A stretch of 64,000 nt of DNA from Caballeronia sordidicola (GTDB lineage: Bacteria; Pseudomonadota; Gammaproteobacteria; Burkholderiales; Burkholderiaceae), in contig NZ_JNFG01000020.1 in NCBI RefSeq assembly GCF_000729995.1, forward strand, positions 1 to 64,000, read 5' to 3'. The notes beneath the pieces were generated by a model that worked only from the letters and a program-made list of their open reading frames with translations, ran no database searches and was not told the origin of the DNA. Positions 45,458 through 54,320 of this stretch are shown here, one piece after another. Positions within the stretch are counted from its first letter, which is position 1; each line of letters begins with the position of its first letter. Both the position numbers and the translations under genes were made by a program.

Positions 45458-45724
45458 GTGAGTGGCCTTGGCTTTACCGGTCTGAGTCAGTGCCACACGC
45501 ACTACTACGCGCTGCAATCGAGCTGCGAAGTCCTGGTCGAATTTGGCGCCGGGCCGCGCAAGGTGTTGATTACGCGCCGCAGCGATGAAGAATGGGAACG
45601 GCGGTTTGAGAGGCAACGCGCTAACGACGATAGCGTTAGCAATGCGGCATACGCCCGGCCACGCCGCAAGCGACGTGCAACGGCGCGACTACGCGAAGCC
45701 TCTTTACTCGACGTGGGTGACTGA
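45458..45724 (+). other. open frame of uncertain status next to the phage remnant
   Basis: An 88-codon frame from a GTG (45443 also possible) right after the MFS gene. It reads HTHYYALQSSCEVLVEFGAG then LITRRSDEEWERRFERQR, which looks protein-like but matches no family I know. Its end overlaps the convergent immunity candidate by 21 bases. It may be a decayed phage gene. It contains GCTAACG/CGTTAGC arms (45620-45640). Confidence 0.25.
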
Positions 45725-46099
45725 CTCGCAGACCACGACCAACTCCGCGCCTATTGACGGCTCCAAAACAAGAATACTAAATCGTCGATGCTGTATTCCG
45801 CTTAGAAAGTATGCAGCCCTTGCGTCGGTCATGGCGTGCTCGTAGCCATCCCGACTGCACGCCCAATTAATATTTTTACGGATATCATCCGGTGGAAATT
45901 CCCGCTCGGACGAAATCAACAACCGGGAAAGGACGTTTTGTAATCCCATTTCGCCAAGTCGAAAATGGGTTACCCCTTCACACCTTACGACGGCAAGATC
46001 GCCGCTCGCAAGCTGGAAACTCAGCATTAGCGTTTGCGTGTCTCGCGCGAAGTGCAGTCCGATAAATTCGGCGTCGTGAAAGTTTTTTGCCTGTTTCAT
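45704..46099 (-). CDS. predicted immunity protein, hypothetical
   Basis: A 131-residue protein from the ATG at 46099 (GGAG six bases upstream); an ATG four codons earlier at 46111 also fits. It is small, soluble and slightly acidic, has no signal peptide, and matches no named family I recognise. It lies 10-25 bases after the toxin-like gene on the same strand, the usual place for a cognate immunity gene. Function is inferred from that position. Confidence 0.6.
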   Translation of the reverse strand: MKQAKNFHDAEFIGLHFARDTQTLMLSFQLASGDLAVVRCEGVTHFRLGEMGLQNVLSRLLISSEREFPPDDIRKNINWACSRDGYEHAMTDARAAYFLSGIQHRRFSILVLEPSIGAELVVVCESVTHVE

Positions 46100-46121
46100 T
46101 TTTTGCTCCATCGCGTTCGCG

Positions 46122-47090
46122 CTACCAAGGCAAAAGCGAAAAGCTCCGCCCGCCTTCTCGGTTGAATTTCCCGTCTTCGCTAACCGGTCCATAGTTGTGC
46201 GCGTGTGGAATTCCTTGGCCGTGGTCATGATCGAAGTCGAAGTCCACGACGGGCGCACCAGTATCGCCGTATAGCCGCATTTGTCCGCTACCGGGGTTCG
46301 TGTACCACGTACCCGGATCGCCGTAATTTGGCGTTTTCGCAATGTCAAAACTCTCGCCAAAGCTCGGCATATCGCCAAGCTTAAACGGCGCGGCGTCACC
46401 TAGCGACGTGCTTCGCCCGCCAATCTCGGTCACATCGCCAAGATCGAAAGCGTCATCGTCACCGGACGATGGCAGCGCCGCCGCAACAGCGGAAACTACG
46501 GATACAACCGACGCCGCAAGCGCGCTTATCTTTTCACTGGCGGCGCGCGCAGCAATGTTACGCGCTTGCGCTTCCGCCATTGTTTCCACGTGTCGGAACG
46601 GTTTCTGTAGTGCCCGAGATTCCCGTGCGATACGCTCGTCGATTTCCTGGTTATACGCCTTCAGGTCATCTCGGTATGCTTTCGACCGGGCCGCGTAACT
46701 GCTGGCGCGTTCAGCAATGTCACGTTCATACGCGTCATAATCGAATTCGCGCGTCGGAACGAAACCGTCATGAGCGATGTAGGCGGGTTCCGCTCGCACA
46801 ATCACCACGTCCCCGCTGCGCAGTTCCCGGCAAAGCGCGTCGATAATGTTCTTCGGGCTTTCACCGTATCGACTAGGCCGGTAAGCTGGGAACGAATCGA
46901 TAAGAAACTTTTGCACGCGCTCGACTAGATCGGGCTGGCTCGCCCAATGCTCGATATTAGCGGCCTTGAACAGCGCTTTTCCGGCATCCAGCGCCTCCTG
47001 CTGCTCTTTCGTTCTCATGTTTCGCGCGTAGTCCCACTTTTTATAAAGTAGGAAGCGATAGCGGCCATACCGCATCAATTCGGCTGTCAT
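46122..47090 (-). CDS. predicted polymorphic toxin
   Basis: A 322-residue protein with a modular look: an N-terminal helical domain of about 110 residues, a charged coiled-coil-like segment (about 125-170, rich in R, E, A), an Ala/Ser-rich segment with a short hydrophobic run (about 185-205), and a C-terminal domain ending in RLYGDTGAPVVDFDFDHDHG followed by PHAHNY. That D-x-D-x-x-HDHG...PHxH pattern is shared by C-terminal toxin domains of polymorphic toxin systems (Bacterial toxin 24-like), probably nucleases. There is no signal peptide. It sits in a phage remnant with a probable immunity gene just downstream. Confidence 0.6.
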   Translation of the reverse strand: MTAELMRYGRYRFLLYKKWDYARNMRTKEQQEALDAGKALFKAANIEHWASQPDLVERVQKFLIDSFPAYRPSRYGESPKNIIDALCRELRSGDVVIVRAEPAYIAHDGFVPTREFDYDAYERDIAERASSYAARSKAYRDDLKAYNQEIDERIARESRALQKPFRHVETMAEAQARNIAARAASEKISALAASVVSVVSAVAAALPSSGDDDAFDLGDVTEIGGRSTSLGDAAPFKLGDMPSFGESFDIAKTPNYGDPGTWYTNPGSGQMRLYGDTGAPVVDFDFDHDHGQGIPHAHNYGPVSEDGKFNREGGRSFSLLPW

Positions 47091-47222
47091 CTCAGTTATT
47101 TTGTAGTTACAACACCCCGGACGCTAACGCACTTTTCCGCGCGTCCATCTCAATAAACGGACGGACGCGCGGACGGTGACTCTCACGGGGGCTTGCGTCA
47201 GGGACTTTGCAGCAACGCGCGG

Positions 47223-47483
47223 ATGGCATCGACGCGCCAGAGACCAACCGTGACCGACACCGCAACGCTTTGGGATATCCCCAATTCGCGCGGCGATTGG
47301 CATTTGATCGGCCCCCGCTGCAGATCGAAAACGACCTCTCAAACCGCGATGCTTAACAGCCTCTTTACCGACCGACAAGCGCGAGCCGATGACGTAATCC
47401 CTGATGGTTCCGACGATCCGCGCGGCTGGTGGCGCGATACCGACCCGTTGCATCCAATCCCAATGCGATACGAAGCAAGTTGA
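47223..47483 (+). pseudogene. phage gp46-like fragment
   Basis: The frame ends in LNSLFTDRQARADDVIPDG then DDPRGWWRDT, the hallmark of the Mu gp46 family (baseplate/tail protein), after an N-terminal part reading WDIPNSRGDWHLIGP. A 9-residue stretch between them makes sense only in another frame (LQIENDLSN), implying two compensating one-base indels near 47310 and 47340. The family's C-terminal third, beginning IGSRLW, is missing. Hence a decayed Mu-like tail gene. Nothing else in 47091-47738 is supported. Confidence 0.6.
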
Positions 47484-47738
47484 TTGCGTCATAGAGTTCG
47501 CGGTTCAAGTCTCCCATGATTGAATAAGGTTCGGATTGCCTCCGGTGCCCGCGCCGCCGCTTCCAGTACCGCTTACGTTTCCGCCTAGCCCAAAAGCACG
47601 GTGCTCGCCAGAGCCACGGATGTGTGAACCCCTCTTTCTCCGAACACGGATACCCACACGCTTCGCCACCAGTGACTGAACCTGCCCAAGGTGCACCCCG
47701 CGCTATCCGCGGACAACCTCCCGCCAATCGCTGGGCTT

Positions 47739-48677
47739 TTACCCAAAGCGCCGTGCTAGCAGGCACAGGATTTCATACATGAGCGTGGCGGCGACAAGCG
47801 CCGTATTGCCGCTCGGATCATAAGGCGGCGATACTTCCACCACGTCACCGCCGACCCAGTTCAAACCATCAAGCCCGCGCAGTAGCGCCAGCGTTTCGCG
47901 CGTCGTCAGCCCGCCTATTTCAGGCGTTCCCGTACCCGGCGTGAAGACCGGATCAAGGCCATCCACATCGAGTGAAAGATAGGTTGGACCATCGCCCACG
48001 ACCTTGCGCGCTTCATCGATGATCGCGCCCACTCCACGCGCTTCAAACTCTTCGATGAACACCACACGCATGCCGCTTTCGAGCGAATAGCGCCAGCCTT
48101 CGTCGGAATTCTGTGCGCCGCGGATACCGATCTGGATGGTTCGCTTCGGGTCCAGCAAGCCCGCCTCCACCGCGCGACGAAACGGTGCGCCGTGCGTGAA
48201 TTTTGATCCCTTGAAACTATCCCACGTGTCGGTGTGCGCATCGATGTGCACCATGCCGATGGGCTGCTTCGGCGCCATCGCCTGGAAGATCGGGTAAGTG
48301 ATCGAATGGTCGCCGCCCGCGCTTAGCGGAATTTTGCCGGCCGCGAAAATGGGTTCGAAGAAGCGCCGGATGTCCTCGTGCGAACGCTCGAGATGATAGA
48401 GGTCGGTGAACGGGACATCGCCTATATCGCCAACGCGGCACACATCGAAGGGATTGAAACGCGTCACATGATGGATCGCGCGAGTCATGCTCGACATGTT
48501 GCGGATTTCGCGCGGGCCGAACCGAGCACCCGGACGGGCAGTGACGCCACCGTCGAACGGCACGCCGGCCAGCACAATATCGAGTTCATTGATATCCGTG
48601 CAGTACGGCACCCGCATGAAGGTAGGAATGCCGCTGAAACGGGGTAGCGCCATCTGGCTTCGATCGGTGCCGGGCAT
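47739..48677 (-). CDS. agmatinase/arginase family ureohydrolase
   Basis: A 312-residue ureohydrolase from the ATG at 48677, ten bases after the stop of the preceding gene; an earlier in-frame ATG at 48818 would overlap that gene. The binuclear Mn site is complete: GGDHS, DAHTDTWD and SLDVDGLDP. The enzyme releases urea from agmatine, guanidinobutyrate or guanidinopropionate; which one cannot be told from motifs. As last gene of the operon with an amino-acid-type importer and a DUF1989 protein, a guanidino acid is as likely as agmatine. Confidence 0.85.
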   Translation of the reverse strand: MPGTDRSQMALPRFSGIPTFMRVPYCTDINELDIVLAGVPFDGGVTARPGARFGPREIRNMSSMTRAIHHVTRFNPFDVCRVGDIGDVPFTDLYHLERSHEDIRRFFEPIFAAGKIPLSAGGDHSITYPIFQAMAPKQPIGMVHIDAHTDTWDSFKGSKFTHGAPFRRAVEAGLLDPKRTIQIGIRGAQNSDEGWRYSLESGMRVVFIEEFEARGVGAIIDEARKVVGDGPTYLSLDVDGLDPVFTPGTGTPEIGGLTTRETLALLRGLDGLNWVGGDVVEVSPPYDPSGNTALVAATLMYEILCLLARRFG

Positions 48678-48687
48678 GATGTTCTCG

Positions 48688-49329
48688 TCAGAAGGTAGGC
48701 GGAGTATTGGTCCACAGCACGCGCGTAACAGTCTTGCCGGGGTTCCGGTAACTGTGCGGAACGGTGCTGGGGAAATAAAAGGTGTCGCCGGCATGAAGCA
48801 GATAACACTCGTCGCCAAGCGTCAGTTCAAACTGGCCCTCGATCACGTAACCGAGTTCTTCGCCAGCGTGACTGATCTGCTCGTCGCTGCTTGCAAGCGG
48901 TTCAATCACGTGGATATCGCTTTGCAACAACTGTCCGGCGGCGGGCACAATCACCCGCTCCAACATGATCGAAAGGCGCTTGCCGGCTGACGGAAATTCC
49001 GTGGTGGGACGCTCGTTCGCGCGCTGCACGGGCGACGTATTGATGTCCGGTCCCGAGACGAGCGCGCCCACGTTGGTGGACAACGCCAGCGCGATCTTGT
49101 GCAGCGTCGCCAGCGAGGGCTGCGCGTGGCCACCCTCGAGTTTGGACAACATGCTCTCCGAACAACCGGCCTCCGCTGCGAGCGCTTTCAGCGTCAACTG
49201 CTTGACCATCCTCGCGTGCTTCAGGCGCACGCCGAGCGTGGCGGCCGGATCGGGCTGGGCCTCGGGCGGCAAGCTTACGGACCGGCGTGGGCTCACTGAT
49301 TTGCGTGCTGCGGTTTTTTTTGTGGCCAC
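48688..49329 (-). CDS. XRE-cupin transcriptional regulator
   Basis: A 213-residue regulator from a GTG at 49329 with AGGAAGAG seven bases upstream; the open frame extends 40 codons upstream into the DUF1989 gene. A basic N-terminus is followed by an XRE HTH (LTLKALAAEAGCSESMLSKLE) and a cupin_2 sensor domain (GEELGYVIEGQFELTLGDE, then PHSYRN). PuuR and related regulators of polyamine and amine catabolism share this layout. Inside the operon it probably senses the pathway substrate. Confidence 0.88.
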   Translation of the reverse strand: MATKKTAARKSVSPRRSVSLPPEAQPDPAATLGVRLKHARMVKQLTLKALAAEAGCSESMLSKLEGGHAQPSLATLHKIALALSTNVGALVSGPDINTSPVQRANERPTTEFPSAGKRLSIMLERVIVPAAGQLLQSDIHVIEPLASSDEQISHAGEELGYVIEGQFELTLGDECYLLHAGDTFYFPSTVPHSYRNPGKTVTRVLWTNTPPTF

Positions 49330-49358
49330 CGGAAGGCTCTTCCTAAAAGTAAAGGGAT

Positions 49359-50051
49359 CTACGCGAGCACCGTGAACTCGACTTCCAGCGGATTCAGCGC
49401 GTTGATCGGAATAATATCCTGCGGGCAAGCCGACATGACCACGACGCAATCCATCAACGCCTTGATCTCCACGTAATCACCCGCCTTCGATACCGGCGCG
49501 AGCCATTCAATGGAATAGTCCGGCTTGATCGGGATGTTCATCCACAGGTTGAATGGTTGTGGCACTTCGCGGGCGCGCAGGCCGATCGCTTTCAGCGCGA
49601 GCCGCATGTTGTCGGCGCAGTTGTCGTGATAACCGGTGACGCCCAGGTTCTTGTAACGGTACAGATCGCATGCGGCCATCAGTGTGTCATGCACGCCCGG
49701 GGAGGTGTCCGTGACCAGCTCGGCAATCGGCCGGCGATGATTGGTCATCAGCGGATCGCCGGCTTGGGGAATGACCTTGTCGAGCGATGCTCGGGCATGT
49801 TCGAATGACAGGAATTCGTCGAGGTGGGCGGCGTTGAAGATCCACGTATCGCAGACCTGGGTACCGTGCGTGTTCGTGATACGGATTGTCTGGCCCGACT
49901 GCACCCGCACCGCGCGGCCGTTGCGAGCCGGCACTGTGTAGGTCTTGCCGATTTCCGGGGTGCCATCGGCGGAAATGGGTTCGCGCAGCGTGGCGTTCTC
50001 GCCGAGTGCATGGCTGTTGTCGTGATGATGTTCAACGTGCGGCGTGCTCAT
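49359..50051 (-). CDS. urea carboxylase-associated (DUF1989) family protein
   Basis: A 230-residue protein with AAGGAGT upstream. ITNTHGTQVCDTWIFNA, SFEHARASL and GYHDNCADNMRLAL, PQPFNLWMNIP are DUF1989 blocks, with conserved Cys, His and Asp residues that probably bind metal. In other bacteria such proteins accompany urea carboxylase/allophanate hydrolase and the guanidine carboxylase system, where DUF1989 pairs take part in carboxyguanidine hydrolysis. Here a single copy lies between a carbamoylase-type hydrolase and a ureohydrolase. Its chemistry is inferred, not certain. Confidence 0.85.
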   Translation of the reverse strand: MSTPHVEHHHDNSHALGENATLREPISADGTPEIGKTYTVPARNGRAVRVQSGQTIRITNTHGTQVCDTWIFNAAHLDEFLSFEHARASLDKVIPQAGDPLMTNHRRPIAELVTDTSPGVHDTLMAACDLYRYKNLGVTGYHDNCADNMRLALKAIGLRAREVPQPFNLWMNIPIKPDYSIEWLAPVSKAGDYVEIKALMDCVVVMSACPQDIIPINALNPLEVEFTVLA

Positions 50052-50076
50052 GGTGACTCCTTCAGTCGTATCGGTT

Positions 50077-51327
50077 TCAAGGTGCTTCGTTACAGAGATG
50101 AACCAGGCAATGCGCTAGCGCACGTGTGCCCAGTACGAGGTGATCGTCGTCGGTGGCTTCCTGCGGGTTGTGACTGATGCCGCCGCGACTCGGAACAAAC
50201 AGCATCGCGCTGGGGCAATGTCTCGCGAGATACATGGCGTCGTGGAATGCGCCCGACGTGATGTTGAGCGAATGCGTGCCGAGCGCGTGACATGCGTCGG
50301 CCACGCGTTGGACTACGGAGGGCGCGAAGACGACGGGAGGATGGATGAACAGCGCTTCCGATGTCACGGCGTGATGGGCGAGGCAAGCCGCCAACTGCCG
50401 ATCGAACGCGTGGAGCACCGCCGGGTTCGGGTGACGGAAATCGATGGTGAACGTGACGTCCGATGCAATTGTGTTGATCGAGTTCGGCAGCACAGTCCAG
50501 CGGCCGAAGGTGACGCGCGTATCGTCGCCGCCTAGTTGGTGCGCAAAGGCCGAGATCTCGGCACGAATGCATACGGCGAGCGTCATGGCGTCGTGGCGGG
50601 CATGCATTGGCGTGGTGCCGGCGTGTGCCGCGACTCCCTTGCAACGCACCGCATACCATCGCACGCCTTGAATTCCCTTCACCACGCCCAGCGGAACATC
50701 GGCGAGTTCCAATAAGGGCCCTTGTTCAATATGCAACTCGATGAACGCGTGCGCGGCCTTGTCTGTAACGCGTTCCTCGAGCGATGGAAAAGCTTCGCGA
50801 TGCGCGACGAGCGCGCGGTCGAGCGAGATGCCATCGGCGTCTTTCGTTTGGCCGTAGCGCTCCATCAATGCGGGATCGACGAACGCGCTCGATCCCATGG
50901 CGCCCGGCTGGAAGCGCGTGCCTTCTTCGTTGGTCCATACCACCACTTCGAGCGGGCGGCGCGTGCGGATACCGGCGTCGTTGAGCGCGGCGAGGCATTC
51001 GAGGCCCGCGAGTACGCCATAGCAGCCATCGAGTTTGCCGCCGGTCGGCTGGGTATCTACATGGCTGCCTGTCATCACAGGTGGAAGGTCTTCAAGACCA
51101 GGCCGACGGAAAAACAAGTTAGCGCACGCGTCGGTATGAACCGTACAGCCGAGCGCGAGCGCGTGTTCAACGAGAAAACGCCGCGCGTCGATATCGACCG
51201 AAGACAGCGCGGGGCGATCCACTCCACCGTCATCACGCGCGCCGAAGCGGGCGAGCGTTTCTATCGATTGGAGCAGACGCGATGCATCGATAAAAGAAGC
51301 GGCCTCAAGTGCGTCATTCGGGTTCAT
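50077..51327 (-). CDS. M20 Zn-dependent hydrolase, hydantoinase/carbamoylase family
   Basis: A 416-residue enzyme from the ATG at 51327, which overlaps the ATPase stop by 4 bp. GSHVDTQPTGGKLDGCYGVL, NEEGTRFQPGAMGS and ELHIEQGP carry the two-zinc site of the N-carbamoyl amino acid/allantoate/ureidoglycine amidohydrolase group; the final metal ligand is in SGAFHDAMYLA. It hydrolyses a ureido group to amine, CO2 and ammonia. Substrate open: N-carbamoyl amino acid or ureido derivative. Confidence 0.87.
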   Translation of the reverse strand: MNPNDALEAASFIDASRLLQSIETLARFGARDDGGVDRPALSSVDIDARRFLVEHALALGCTVHTDACANLFFRRPGLEDLPPVMTGSHVDTQPTGGKLDGCYGVLAGLECLAALNDAGIRTRRPLEVVVWTNEEGTRFQPGAMGSSAFVDPALMERYGQTKDADGISLDRALVAHREAFPSLEERVTDKAAHAFIELHIEQGPLLELADVPLGVVKGIQGVRWYAVRCKGVAAHAGTTPMHARHDAMTLAVCIRAEISAFAHQLGGDDTRVTFGRWTVLPNSINTIASDVTFTIDFRHPNPAVLHAFDRQLAACLAHHAVTSEALFIHPPVVFAPSVVQRVADACHALGTHSLNITSGAFHDAMYLARHCPSAMLFVPSRGGISHNPQEATDDDHLVLGTRALAHCLVHLCNEAP

Positions 51328-52127
51328 GCGGCCGCCGTGACAGAGGTAAGGCTGCGGTCGAACCACGGCTTCAGGAACTGCTGCAAGCGCGGCGTGCGAG
51401 AGTTGCCGAAGATTTGCCCGGGCGGTCCGGCTTCAACGATCTGCCCGGCCTCCATGAACACCACGTGGTCCGAGATCTTGGCGGCGAAGCTCATCTCGTG
51501 CGTGACCATGACCATCGTCATGCCGTCTTGCGCGAGCGAGCGGATCACGCTTAGTACTTCTTCCACGAGTTCCGGATCGAGGGCGGAAGTCGGCTCGTCG
51601 AGCAGCATGACTTCGGGTTCGATTGCCAACGCCCGCGCGATGCCCACGCGTTGCTGTTGACCGCCGCTCAGGGATGCCGGGTACGCATCGGACTTCTCGG
51701 CAAGGCCAACCCGCGTCAGTGCGGCCAGAGCCCGTTTATGGGCATCGGCCTTGCCGGTTTTCTTCGATAACACCAGCGGCGCGGCCACGTTGCCGAGCAC
51801 GGTCATGTGCGGCCAGAGATTGAATTGCTGGAACACCATGGACACAGGCCGACGCACTTCCGCGATGCTCTTTTCACTATCGCGATCGCGTTCCGAACGG
51901 CCTGCGGAGCGATAGCCGAGCAATTGGCCTTTGATCCACACCTCGCCCTCATCGTAGGCTTCCAGAAAGTTCATGCAGCGCAAAGCGGTTGTCTTGCCGG
52001 AACCCGACGGCCCGATCAGCGAGACGATTTCTCCGCGCGTTATGGCGAGATCGATGCCCTTGAGCACACGGTTAGCGCCGTACGATTTTCCCACGGCACG
52101 CAGTTCGAGAATGGGCAATGAACTCAT
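51324..52127 (-). CDS. amino acid ABC transporter ATP-binding protein (GlnQ/HisP type)
   Basis: A 267-residue ATPase from the ATG at 52127, overlapping the permease stop by 4 bp. Walker A GPSGSGKT, Q-loop QQFNLWPHMT, signature LSGGQQQRVGIARAL and Walker B VMLLDEPTSALDP are intact and of the polar amino acid subfamily. It powers the permeases encoded just upstream. Confidence 0.93.
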   Translation of the reverse strand: MSSLPILELRAVGKSYGANRVLKGIDLAITRGEIVSLIGPSGSGKTTALRCMNFLEAYDEGEVWIKGQLLGYRSAGRSERDRDSEKSIAEVRRPVSMVFQQFNLWPHMTVLGNVAAPLVLSKKTGKADAHKRALAALTRVGLAEKSDAYPASLSGGQQQRVGIARALAIEPEVMLLDEPTSALDPELVEEVLSVIRSLAQDGMTMVMVTHEMSFAAKISDHVVFMEAGQIVEAGPPGQIFGNSRTPRLQQFLKPWFDRSLTSVTAAA

Positions 52128-52777
52128 GAGGTTTTCCGCGAGGGAGCAATCAGCACCTGTGCCCAGCGGGCGGCGAGGGCGATACATTGCGTAAGGAGCC
52201 AGTAGCACACGATCAACATCGCGTACGGAGCGATGTACGTATAAGTCGACGAGACGATGTCGCTTGCCGTCATCGTCAATTCAGGCACGGTGATGATCGA
52301 CGCCACCGCACTTTCCTTGATGACGAGAATGGTTTGATTGGCGAGCAACGGAATGACGAAAGCGATCGCCTGAGGCATTTCGATGCTGCGAAAAGCAGAC
52401 CATCGGCTAATGCCAAATGCGCGGGCCGCTTCCCCGTGTCCGCGCGGAATGCTGGCCCAGCCGGCGCGAAAAATCTCCGCGAAGTACGCGGCTGAATAAA
52501 ACGCAAGCGACACAATAGTGGCCTGCACAGCGGTCATGGTGATGCCGATCACCGGCAAGCCGAAATAGACAATCACCAGTTGTGACAGATACGGTGTACC
52601 GCGCACGAGCCACACATAGAACCGATAAGGTGCCGCAAGCCGGCGCGGAAACCGCAGCCGCAGCGCGTTCAGCGCGAAGCCAACCATCGCGCCAATGAAG
52701 GCCGCGAGCAAGCTGACCTCAAGCGTAACCAGGATGGCTTCGGCGAAGCGCGGTATGAGCGGGAGGAAACTGTTCAT
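52124..52777 (-). CDS. amino acid ABC transporter permease (HisM/GlnP type)
   Basis: A 217-residue permease from the ATG at 52777, 7 bases after the fusion gene's stop, with GAGGGTGAG upstream. Five helices and the EAA loop GEAARAFGISRWSAFRSIEMP, typical of polar amino acid importers; VWLVRGTPYLSQL is the family hallmark. It probably pairs with the permease domain of the fusion protein. Confidence 0.9.
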   Translation of the reverse strand: MNSFLPLIPRFAEAILVTLEVSLLAAFIGAMVGFALNALRLRFPRRLAAPYRFYVWLVRGTPYLSQLVIVYFGLPVIGITMTAVQATIVSLAFYSAAYFAEIFRAGWASIPRGHGEAARAFGISRWSAFRSIEMPQAIAFVIPLLANQTILVIKESAVASIITVPELTMTASDIVSSTYTYIAPYAMLIVCYWLLTQCIALAARWAQVLIAPSRKTS

Positions 52778-52784
52778 GTTCGGC

Positions 52785-54320
52785 TCACCCTCGACCCGCC
52801 ACACGCCGTTCAATTCCCCGGCCAGCCAGCGACAGCAGCGAAGTGATCGCGAGATAAAAGCAGGCAGCGAGCGTATAGACCTCGAGCGGCCGGTAACTGA
52901 CCGAAGACAGTTGCTGCCCGACGCGCATGAGGTCCGTGACCGCAATGACCGAGACCACCGCCGACGCCTTCACAATATCGATCATTTCCGACACCAGCGC
53001 CGGCAGCGTCAACGCGACGACTTGCGGAATCTCCACATGCCACAAGGTCTGGCGGCGTGTGAGATTGAAGGTCTGCGCCGCTTCGATCTGCCCGCGCGGA
53101 ATCGCGCGAAAGCCGGTACCCAGAATTTGCGACTGGTACGCCGCCGTATTCATCGACAGACCCACTGCCGCTGCGACCACGCCGGGGATGGCCCACCCGA
53201 GTCCCGAGGGCACGTAGTAGAACAACAGCAATTGCGCGAGCACCGGCGTGCCGCGAAAGATGCTCACATAGACCCGCGAGGCGGCGGCTAGCGTACGGCT
53301 CTTGCTCGCCGACATCATGTAGATGAAGATGCCCGCGAAGAAGCCGCATGCCACCGCGATAGCCGAGAGCCACAGTGTCGTCATGGCGCCGTCCAGCAGT
53401 TGCGGCAGATAGCCGAGACAACGCGCGAGGAGATCGGGTGGGTTCATAGGGGTTGATGCTGCATACATTGACGGCTCGGGCATGGCGTCGGCGGGGACGT
53501 CCATGGTCGTGCCGAACCACTTCATTTGCAGTGCCTTCATCGTGCCGTCATGATTCGCGTGAGCGATCGCGTCGCTAAAGAGCTTGAGCAGCGTTGCGCT
53601 GTCCGCGTCCTTGCGTGCGACCCACGCGAAATAGCTCTTCGGTCCAATGCTTTGCGGCAATACGGCGAATACACCCGGACGCGATTTCAGCAACGGCCCG
53701 AGATTCGCGACAGATTGCGCGACCGCGTCGAGCCGGCCGACCGCGAGGTCCGCGTAGGCCTCATCGAAGGCGACGTATTGCTTGATCTGCTTGATGCCCG
53801 GACCACCGGCGGCCTTCAGGTTCTTGTCGAGCGTCATCAGCGCTTGCAACTGCGCCGAGCCTGTTTGCGATCCGACGATCTTCCCGTTCAGATCAGTGGG
53901 CGACTTGATGGACGCGTCGTTCGAACGCACCAGGACGCCCGCGGTTGCGTCGGCAATGGGCAGCGTGAACGCGAAGTGGCTCGCCCGGTCCTTGTTGACG
54001 GTGACGGCGGTGATCACCATGTCGAAGCGTTTTGCGTCGAGGCCCGGCAGCAAGCCCTGGAACGGCAGGTCGAGTTGCTTGAGCTTGACGTCGGGCAACG
54101 ACTTCAGCACGTATTGCAGCAAGTCAGCGTCATAGCCGACTATCTTGCCGTTTTCGACGGATTCGAACGGCGCATAACGCGCTTCCGTTCCCACCGTGAT
54201 TTCCTTGTTCGCTTTGATCTGGGCAAGCAGGTCGCCGCTTTGCGCGTGACCTGCGATCGACGCGCACAGCGCAAGCGCGCCGGCCATCGACAAAACAAAC
54301 CTGCGAAGTGACTTATGCAT
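52785..54320 (-). CDS. fused substrate-binding protein and permease, amino acid ABC transporter
   Basis: A 511-residue single chain. Residues 1-27 are a signal peptide (SIAGHAQS), about 30-265 a SBP_bac_3 binding domain (VGTEARYAPFESVENGKIVG, FDMVITAVTVNKDRASHFAF), and about 300-511 a HisM-type permease (FRGTPVLAQLLLFYYV; EAA loop EAAQTFNLTRRQTLWHVEIP). There is no stop or start near the junction. Binding-protein/permease fusions are known in this family. First gene of the operon. Downstream genes point to a guanidino- or ureido-containing amino acid as ligand (inference). Confidence 0.9.
   Translation of the reverse strand: MHKSLRRFVLSMAGALALCASIAGHAQSGDLLAQIKANKEITVGTEARYAPFESVENGKIVGYDADLLQYVLKSLPDVKLKQLDLPFQGLLPGLDAKRFDMVITAVTVNKDRASHFAFTLPIADATAGVLVRSNDASIKSPTDLNGKIVGSQTGSAQLQALMTLDKNLKAAGGPGIKQIKQYVAFDEAYADLAVGRLDAVAQSVANLGPLLKSRPGVFAVLPQSIGPKSYFAWVARKDADSATLLKLFSDAIAHANHDGTMKALQMKWFGTTMDVPADAMPEPSMYAASTPMNPPDLLARCLGYLPQLLDGAMTTLWLSAIAVACGFFAGIFIYMMSASKSRTLAAASRVYVSIFRGTPVLAQLLLFYYVPSGLGWAIPGVVAAAVGLSMNTAAYQSQILGTGFRAIPRGQIEAAQTFNLTRRQTLWHVEIPQVVALTLPALVSEMIDIVKASAVVSVIAVTDLMRVGQQLSSVSYRPLEVYTLAACFYLAITSLLSLAGRGIERRVAGRG

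Noticed and set aside
45620..45640. GCTAACG/CGTTAGC arms as a terminator of the MFS gene
   Set aside because: It lies almost 200 bases after the stop, inside another open frame, and has no T-tract.
47124..47492. Minus-strand frame opposite the gp46 fragment
   Set aside because: No motif; the plus strand carries the recognisable phage sequence.
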